Positions 26,787 through 33,481 of a stretch of 42,453 nucleotides of DNA are shown here, piece after piece (position 1 is the first letter of the stretch; each line of letters opens with the position of its first letter). The DNA lies in NCBI GenBank assembly GCA_020722215.1, contig DYLG01000004.1:1-42453 (forward strand), written 5' to 3'. The notes beneath the pieces were generated by a model, which did no database searches, was not told the origin of the DNA, and saw nothing but the letters and a program-made list of their open reading frames with translations. The stretch comes from Desulfomonile tiedjei (lineage in GTDB: Bacteria > Desulfobacterota > Desulfomonilia > Desulfomonilales > Desulfomonilaceae). A program made the position numbers and the translations under genes.

Positions 26787-28271
26787 TCATGTCTCCCAGC
26801 CGGCTCCCAAAGACGGTCGTTGGGGGAACCTGATGGGAAGCCATACGGTGAACATGGTCCCGCCTTCTGCTGAATGGACGGAGACGGAACCGCCATGATC
26901 CTCGACTATGCGTTTTGCCAAGGTCAGCCCGATTCCTGTACCATAGTTCTTCGTGGTCGAGAAGGGATTGAATATTTTCCGGAGTTCTTCCTGGGGCAGG
27001 ACTGTTCCGTGGTTACTTATCTTGATCTGAAAGTAGCTTTCGGAGTCCAGTTCTCCGGCCTGGTGAGCCTTGCCGCCAGGCACGGAAACTGCCGTTTCGA
27101 TTCGTATGGTCTCGTCGTCCGGACTTGCCTCTATCGCGTCGGATAGGAGGTTGCGCACCGCCTGGTCGAATCTCAGGGGGTCGAGGTAGATCTCACCTAT
27201 CTCCCAGCAGAGATTGGCTTCTATCCTGAGATTCTTGCGGGCCGGCATTTCGCGGTAGACCCTGACGATGTTTTCGATGATCCGGTTCGGGTCCACGCTC
27301 TCCAGAACTATTTCCCCACGTTTGGTGAAATCCACGAGACGGCCCAGTATCCGTTCCAGCCTTTCAATCTCCTTCATGATGATCCTGATGGATTCAACTC
27401 GGACCGTGGCGTCGCCGGACTCGCAGGATTCCGCCCGCTTGCTCATTCTTCGGGCGAACCCGCCGATAATTGCCAAAGGCTGGCGCAGCTCATGAGCGAC
27501 TTCCGCGGTGTAATCCGCAATGGCCTTGGCTTTGCCCGCTTCCACAATGTGCGCGTACAGGTCGTCGATAATCCGAATCTTCTCCAGCAGCTCCTCTCTG
27601 GAAGCCTTGAGGTCTTGTTCGAGACGCTTTCTGAGCGTCGTGTCCCTCATCACCCCCTCGAATCGCAAAGGGTCTTCCGGCTTTAGCTTAACGGCCTTGC
27701 ATCGGATGCGCGACCACTTTCTGTTTCCCTGGGCGTCTAGCAAGGCTACTTCCTCGTCCCAGACGCCATCCAGGGGGATCTCCAGCAGCGCCGAGACCTT
27801 GGCACGATCCTCAGGCACCACATGGTCCGCCAGATTGGTTTCCAAAAGGTTCGATATGGAACAGCCGAGGAATTTTTCCGCCTGGGTGTTCAAATAGGTG
27901 AATCGACCCTGCCGGTCGAGGACGAACATCACGTCCGGCACCCCTTCAACGAGCACCCGATAGCGACGCTCCGAATCGATCAGCCACTCCTGCATCCTCT
28001 TGCGCTCGGAGACCTCCCGCTTGAGCGCCTCGTTCACTCGAATCAGCTCGGCGGTTCGCTCCTCAACGCTCAATTCCAGGGCCGCGCGGCTGTCTCGAAG
28101 TTCCCGTATGGTTCGGTTCAGTGAGTTGGCATAGTGCAGGAGTTGCTCATGCGCACGCCGGATTTCCTCGGACTTTTCTTTGTCGGATTCGTGGAGCATA
28201 CGGAGGTCCGCGGCGCACTTGAGGAGTTGGTCAAAGCTTACCGAAGGATCAAGCAGGTCTTCTTCATTCAC
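26787..28271 (-). CDS. PAS-domain histidine kinase (cytoplasmic, no TM)
   Basis: PAS region ERRYRVLVEGVPDVMFVLDRQGRFTYLNTQAEKFLG; H-box EVAHELRQPLAIIGGFARRM; G2 YGTGIGLTLAKRIVEDHGG. Confidence 0.9.
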   Translation of the reverse strand: MNEEDLLDPSVSFDQLLKCAADLRMLHESDKEKSEEIRRAHEQLLHYANSLNRTIRELRDSRAALELSVEERTAELIRVNEALKREVSERKRMQEWLIDSERRYRVLVEGVPDVMFVLDRQGRFTYLNTQAEKFLGCSISNLLETNLADHVVPEDRAKVSALLEIPLDGVWDEEVALLDAQGNRKWSRIRCKAVKLKPEDPLRFEGVMRDTTLRKRLEQDLKASREELLEKIRIIDDLYAHIVEAGKAKAIADYTAEVAHELRQPLAIIGGFARRMSKRAESCESGDATVRVESIRIIMKEIERLERILGRLVDFTKRGEIVLESVDPNRIIENIVRVYREMPARKNLRIEANLCWEIGEIYLDPLRFDQAVRNLLSDAIEASPDDETIRIETAVSVPGGKAHQAGELDSESYFQIKISNHGTVLPQEELRKIFNPFSTTKNYGTGIGLTLAKRIVEDHGGSVSVHSAEGGTMFTVWLPIRFPQRPSLGAGWET

Positions 28272-28350
28272 TGATTATTCCCCTGCCACGCCTACCGGAG
28301 CGGCATTGCCTGCATCAGTTCCGGAAGTCCCGCGGCCGGGTTCGGGGTGA

Positions 28351-28376
28351 CGGTCGAGGATACGCGACCGCATTTA
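28351..28376. repeat. Solo end of the 33335-33468 terminal-repeat element
   Basis: CGGTCGAGGATACGCGACCGCATTTA versus CGGTCGAAGAGATACGCGACCGTATTTA (reverse complement of the left end at 33 kb); 12 bp from the pilin stop. Confidence 0.7.
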
Positions 28377-28388
28377 GGAAAACCTGAC

Positions 28389-29003
28389 TCAGTACCCTCG
28401 ATAATTGCCCGAGGCGTCGAACACGCTTGCGGTATGTGTCGCTGCATAAGGCGCGGGTGACCAGCTCAGCGCGGTAGTCTCGTCCACGTACCCCCGGGAG
28501 GTTCCGTCTTCTTCCACCGCCGCATATGCTTTGGAAGGCGAGAACACGTCGCCGATGCAGGCCATCACGGTACGAACCACACCCTTTTCCGGTTCCACGG
28601 GATCAATTCGTGCATTGAGTCTCCCCTTCATCTTTATGAAGTACATAAATCTCGTGGCCCCACCCTTCGGACGGCTCCCGCGGATCGGGGTCGTGTAAAC
28701 GGTCAACGTCGGCGTGTCCAGGTAAGCCCTCACGTCGCACTTCTCCGATGTTCCTCCCCAACCGTAGAAAGGACCTGTCAGGTCTGACAACTTGGTCGGC
28801 GGCGCCTCGTTCTTGTTCAGGGGATCGCCCAGATACTGTTCCCAGGCAGCCATGATGTTTACCAGGTCCTGATGCGCCATCTTGTCGCAAGATGATAGTT
28901 TGTAGTCTATATAATAGGGCACGGCAATCATCAACAGCAGCGAGATGAACGTCAGGACGAACATAATCTCTATCATCGAGTATCCGTGCTTTCTCATGAA
29001 CAT
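28389..29003 (-). CDS. Type IV pilin/type II secretion pseudopilin-like protein
   Basis: RKHG|YSMIEIMFVLTFISLLLMIAVPYYIDYKLSSCD class III prepilin signature; AGGAGG 5' of ATG 29003. Confidence 0.82.
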   Translation of the reverse strand: MFMRKHGYSMIEIMFVLTFISLLLMIAVPYYIDYKLSSCDKMAHQDLVNIMAAWEQYLGDPLNKNEAPPTKLSDLTGPFYGWGGTSEKCDVRAYLDTPTLTVYTTPIRGSRPKGGATRFMYFIKMKGRLNARIDPVEPEKGVVRTVMACIGDVFSPSKAYAAVEEDGTSRGYVDETTALSWSPAPYAATHTASVFDASGNYRGY

Positions 29004-29362
29004 GGCGGTGCACCTCCTTGGAGCGAAAATCCTTGCGCTGCAACGCCCGGATTTCCAACGCGGACGTCGGACGGCCCTTTGGCTTTCCGCTCATCAGGGC
29101 CCTCACACATAGGCGTCATCGAGCCTTCCATCATGGTTTCGTTCAATGCTACCGGCAGCTCTTTTCGGCGCCGACTAACCCCGTTGTTAGTTTATCAGAA
29201 AGATGGACCGGGGGCAACCCCAAGAAGCGGCGACTCGGCACCCCCTGCCCCCGGAAGGCCGGATGGTTTCACGTTCCCTCCAATTTCGCTTGATCATCTC
29301 ACCGGATGGTCTAAAATAAAAGGGTAGGAGGCGTTTCGGGGTGTCCCAAATAGCGGAAGGCG

Positions 29363-30844
29363 GTGAATGCAGCAAGGATGGCCAAACGAAAAATAAGCGT
29401 TGAGCAGATAGTCCGGGACATTCGTTCGGGCCAACCTGATTCCGCCATTATGGAAAAGTACGATCTTTCGGCGGAAGACTTGCACAAAATACTTATCAAG
29501 CTTGTGGAAAGGGGGTTCATCAAGCCGGCGGATCTTGAGCGAGACCAGCCGGACACTGTCCAAACCGTTCTCGTGTCAGGCGACTTGGAGGTCGTGACCG
29601 ATCCCTTGGCTGCATCTATTGCACGCACAAGCGTTCAAACGCGTCAACAGAAAACCGGCCCCCAGCCTGCGATCATAGGAAAGCCCAAGGAGGACAAGCC
29701 TCCGTCGCGCATCGTCCCCCCAGCGGAAAAACCCGGACCGCCAGGTACTGAGCGGACAGTTGAGGTCGAACCCGCATCAGTGGACAAACAGCCCCGTGTG
29801 ACAAAGGCGCCTCCGGCCTCGGTCAGTCCTGCACAAGCAGAGGCTGCGCGGACGGATGCAAAGAAGAGTGCGGAGAAGCCTGTGATCAGCGCGGCTGACG
29901 TGATTGCCGACTTGAGAGCAGGCATGGACGACGCAGCACTCATGAGAAAATACAAGCTTACGGCCAAGGGATGCCAAAGCCTCTGCAGAAAACTGGTCAA
30001 GGCAAAGGTGATCTCTCAGGAGGAAATTGATGGAAGAAGCTCCGTTCTGAGATCTACGGTCAACATAGCCGGAGTCATGGACGAACTGGATGATTCAACT
30101 CCTCAGGAGGAGGCCGAAGCCCCGGCGCGCAAGTCCCCTCCGTCGGCTGCCCTGCGAAGGGAGGAACGGAAGGAACGCCCTTCAACGGTGAAGAAAGCTC
30201 CCGCTCCCAGGCCTCAAACTGAGCCGAAGGAAGGTGAACGCGCCGCGGTCCCGGCCAAACCGGCCCCGTTGGCCGCCAGGGAAGATAAGAAGGCTGCTCC
30301 TGCAGAGGAACAGGTCCCGGAAGAAGTTACTGAGGCAGGCGACGGTCGTTTCATCGTGGAGACTTTCTGGTACGACAACAACATCGTGACGGTGCTGCTT
30401 CTGTTCACACTGTTTCCCGTTGGCTTCTACGCCCTGTATCGCAACAGAGAACTTTCCCAAAATGGAAAGAGCCTTCTCTTGGGCGCTTGGACGTTGGTCG
30501 TGGTCTCCGTCGTGTACGTGGTTTTTTGGTGGAAGCCGGGGGAGTCTCCGGAGGCAGCCGACATTATGCGCAATCTAAACGCGCAGAAGAAATACTGCAG
30601 ATTCCAGGTGGAAGGTCTTTTCAGCCGAACCCTCACCATCGATTGGACAACACGGACTGGTGAACAGGACAAGAAGGAGATCCTTGCAGCGCTGGAACTC
30701 TCCAAGGGCCGGTTGACACACGATGGAGTGCGGTACGTCAAGTACCCGAATCCCGACGGGTCATACACGATCAAGAATCTGGAAACGGGTGAGGAAAAGA
30801 CAACGACGGAAAAGGCGCTTCCCTGGTTCCAGAGAGCACCGTGA
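29363..30844 (+). CDS. Membrane protein with two copies of a small N-terminal helical (HTH-like) domain, Ala/Pro/Glu linker and TM hairpin
   Basis: ISVEQIVRDIRSGQPDSAIMEKYDLSAEDLHKILIKLVERGFI and ISAADVIADLRAGMDDAALMRKYKLTAKGCQSLCRKLVKAKVI; TMs IVTVLLLFTLFPVGFYAL and LLLGAWTLVVVSVVYVVFWW. Confidence 0.75.
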   Translation: MNAARMAKRKISVEQIVRDIRSGQPDSAIMEKYDLSAEDLHKILIKLVERGFIKPADLERDQPDTVQTVLVSGDLEVVTDPLAASIARTSVQTRQQKTGPQPAIIGKPKEDKPPSRIVPPAEKPGPPGTERTVEVEPASVDKQPRVTKAPPASVSPAQAEAARTDAKKSAEKPVISAADVIADLRAGMDDAALMRKYKLTAKGCQSLCRKLVKAKVISQEEIDGRSSVLRSTVNIAGVMDELDDSTPQEEAEAPARKSPPSAALRREERKERPSTVKKAPAPRPQTEPKEGERAAVPAKPAPLAAREDKKAAPAEEQVPEEVTEAGDGRFIVETFWYDNNIVTVLLLFTLFPVGFYALYRNRELSQNGKSLLLGAWTLVVVSVVYVVFWWKPGESPEAADIMRNLNAQKKYCRFQVEGLFSRTLTIDWTTRTGEQDKKEILAALELSKGRLTHDGVRYVKYPNPDGSYTIKNLETGEEKTTTEKALPWFQRAP

Positions 30845-30866
30845 CGAGATTGGCGGAGCTGCGCAG

Positions 30867-32123
30867 ATGAGGGTTCTCCAGCTTAACACGTACGACATCA
30901 CAGGTGGTGCTGCTCGAGCCGCGTACCGGATCCATACCGGTTTGCGGCGCATAGGCACTGACTCCAGGATGTTGGTCAAGTACAAGGCCGGTGCGGACGA
31001 CAGCGTGATCAGCACGACCTCCGAGTTCTCTCGCAAGGTGCTGGGCAAGTTTTTCCACCCTGATCTCCTGCCTCTAGTTCTTTACCCAAAGGGTCTTCGG
31101 ATTCCCTGGGGCATAGGATGGCTGCCCAACGGAGTGCTGTCGCGCATACGGCGGGAGAGTCCCGATCTGATCCACCTGCACTGGATTTGCCGCGGATTCG
31201 TACCCATCAAAGCCTTGCGCGGCTTGAAAGCTCCGATTGTATGGACCCTCCATGATATGTGGGCATTCACCGGAGGATGTCATTACGCAAACGGATGCGA
31301 TGCATATACCCGGGTGTGCGGCTGCTGTCCCCAGCTCTCGTCCAGGCTGGATAATGACCTGAGCCGCTGGGTCCGGAACACGAAAGGGAAGGCCTGGGAA
31401 AACGTCGATCTGACCATAGTTACCCCCAGCAGATGGCTTGCTCAGTGCGCCCGCGCCAGTTCCCTTCTGAGAGACCGACGCGTCGAGGTGATTCCCAACG
31501 GAATAGACACGGACGTGTTCCGACCGCAGCCAGGAAGGCCACCCGAAGTCCTTGCGCAAGTCCAGGCAAACAAGAAGATCATCCTCATGGGCGGAATCAA
31601 GAGCAATACGGACCCGCGAAAGGGCTTTCAGTTCATCCAGCCGGCCTTGAGAAAGCTTGCTTCCGAGGGGCTGGCGGAACAGGCGGAACTGGTAGTCTTC
31701 GGAGACAGGAAAACTGCTCGCCAGCCCGACCTGGGCCTGAAAACGACCTATCTCGGCCACATACACAACGAGGACGTACTCTCCGGCCTCTACGCTTGTG
31801 CCGACGTTTTCGTGGTACCCTCCGTGCAGGACAATTTGCCCAACACGGTAATGGAGTCTCTCGCATGCGGCACGCCCTGCGTGGCTTTTGACATCGGCGG
31901 CATTTCCGACATGATCGAACATGACCGAACCGGTTACCTGGCCCGGCCTTTTGAAGTGGAAGATCTGGCGCACGGAATATCACGGATCCTGCGGGATGAC
32001 GTCCTGAGGAAAACAATGTCCGAGCAGGCAAGAACCAAAGTGGAGATCGAATTCGCTCTGGAGAAGGTCGCCGCGCGATATAGAAGCCTCTATGATGAAT
32101 TGCTGGACAAAAGCCGCAAATAA
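30867..32123 (+). CDS. Glycosyltransferase family 4-type protein
   Basis: MRVLQLNTYDITGGAARAAYRIHTGLRRIG...VIPNGIDTDVFRPQ...DVFVVPSVQDNLPNTVMESLACGTPCVAFDIGGISDMI. Confidence 0.93.
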   Translation: MRVLQLNTYDITGGAARAAYRIHTGLRRIGTDSRMLVKYKAGADDSVISTTSEFSRKVLGKFFHPDLLPLVLYPKGLRIPWGIGWLPNGVLSRIRRESPDLIHLHWICRGFVPIKALRGLKAPIVWTLHDMWAFTGGCHYANGCDAYTRVCGCCPQLSSRLDNDLSRWVRNTKGKAWENVDLTIVTPSRWLAQCARASSLLRDRRVEVIPNGIDTDVFRPQPGRPPEVLAQVQANKKIILMGGIKSNTDPRKGFQFIQPALRKLASEGLAEQAELVVFGDRKTARQPDLGLKTTYLGHIHNEDVLSGLYACADVFVVPSVQDNLPNTVMESLACGTPCVAFDIGGISDMIEHDRTGYLARPFEVEDLAHGISRILRDDVLRKTMSEQARTKVEIEFALEKVAARYRSLYDELLDKSRK

Positions 32124-32154
32124 TGAACCGTTGCCTTGGCCCAGACGAAAGAAG

Positions 32155-32937
32155 ATGTCGTCACAACCCCTCAGCATTTCGATCATAACCGCATGCAGAA
32201 ATTCGGAGGCTGTCATCGGCCACTGCATCGAAAGCGTGTTGAGTCAAGACTACCCATCTGAGCACATCATCGTGGACGGATGTTCGTCTGACAACACGTT
32301 GGCAATAGTTCGCCGGTACTCGTCGCGCATTGCCCGCGTGATCAGCGAGCCCGACCAGGGCATGTACGACGCGATGAACAAGGGGATCGCCGCAGCAACC
32401 GGAGACCTCTTGGGGATTCTGAACTCCGACGATTACTATGCCCATGAGGGAGTGTTGTCCCGTGTTGCGGGAGCCCTCGAATCTTCGGGGGCCGATTCTT
32501 GTTATGGGGATCTGGTTTATGTAGATCCCCGGGATACATCGAAGGTTGTTCGCCGGTGGAAATCGCGGCCGTACGAACGCAAGCTTTTCCTTCGAGGTTG
32601 GATGCCTCCGCACCCCACCTTTTTCGTGAGGCGGGCAGTGTACGAGAAGCTCGGCAGCTTCAGGCTCGACCTGGGTACTGCCGCGGACTACGAGCTGATG
32701 CTGAGATTCCTCATGAAGCACGGAATAAGCACCTGCCATATTCCCGAGGTGCTCGTGGTCATGAGGACCGGTGGCGCCGCAGGCAGGTCTTTGTTTACCC
32801 GACTCAGGGCCAACCGGGCAGACAAGCGGGCATGGAAGGTCAACGGACTCAAACCCAGGCCGTGGACGATTGTTGTCAAGCCGCTGTCAAAGATGGGCCA
32901 GTTTCTGTTTCGGGCCCCCAAGAGCGGGCTCCGGTGA
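32155..32937 (+). CDS. Glycosyltransferase family 2 protein
   Basis: PLSISIITACRNSEAVIGHCIESVLSQDYPSEHIIVDGCSSDNT...ISEPDQGMYDAMNKGIAAATGDLLGILNSDDYY. Confidence 0.93.
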   Translation: MSSQPLSISIITACRNSEAVIGHCIESVLSQDYPSEHIIVDGCSSDNTLAIVRRYSSRIARVISEPDQGMYDAMNKGIAAATGDLLGILNSDDYYAHEGVLSRVAGALESSGADSCYGDLVYVDPRDTSKVVRRWKSRPYERKLFLRGWMPPHPTFFVRRAVYEKLGSFRLDLGTAADYELMLRFLMKHGISTCHIPEVLVVMRTGGAAGRSLFTRLRANRADKRAWKVNGLKPRPWTIVVKPLSKMGQFLFRAPKSGLR

Positions 32938-32949
32938 GGTAAGAATTCA

Positions 32950-33161
32950 CCGGGGAGCCCCCTTCTTATAAATAACATGTGATTTCTTCGCTTCTCGCGA
33001 AGAAAACGTGGAAAATGGGCACGAAACCCCAACGATTCAGGTTCGTTAAGGGCGACCGCCGGTCGCCCCTACAGAATCCTTGGTGTCTTGGTGCCTTGGT
33101 GGTTAGTTTTTCTTTTTGGTTGCGGCCGGAGGCCGCGTCGTGCAAGAAGGGGCCTCCCCGG
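32950..33161. mobile_element. MITE-like 212-bp element with 18-bp terminal inverted repeats (17/18)
   Basis: CCGGGGAGCCCCCTTCTT (32950-32967) versus AAGAAGGGGCCTCCCCGG (33144-33161). Contains hairpin GGGCGACC-GCC-GGTCGCCC (33050-33068) and a CTTGGTG motif copy. No ORF. Confidence 0.55.
33078..33112 (+). repeat. 'CTTGGTG' dispersed intergenic motif, copy D
   Basis: ccttggtgtcttggtgccttggtggttagtttttc. Confidence 0.75.
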
Positions 33162-33334
33162 CCCCCTCCACCAAGAACTCTTCAAATGCCGGCCTGCATC
33201 CACCTTCGGCGGCTGCGGGCCGGATACTCAGCGCCACGCACCTGTTGGGTAGCCAACATGAGGCGGGTCCTGTCGGCACACGCAGTCAACAACCCGCCAA
33301 GGGAACGCTAGGCGGGACTTAGTAGACGATGGCG

Positions 33335-33468
33335 TAAATACGGTCGCGTATCTCTTCGACCGGGGCACGGTTCTCGACGGTGCGGATCGGTCGCGACCGG
33401 CGTCCCTCCCGGTCGTTGACCCAAGGACGGCACGGAGGCCGGTCCCTCCGGATACGCGACCGTACTTA
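33335..33468. mobile_element. MITE/BIME-like 134-bp element with 18-bp terminal inverted repeats (17/18)
   Basis: TAAATACGGTCGCGTATC (33335-33352) versus GATACGCGACCGTACTTA (33451-33468). Internal 44 bp repeated at window positions 1-45; end repeated at 28351-28376. 13 bp from the BY-kinase stop codon. Confidence 0.6.
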
Positions 33469-33481
33469 TGAAACGAACCCT

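Noticed and set aside
31074-31973. 299-aa minus-strand ORF
   Set aside because: Antisense to the GT4 glycosyltransferase.
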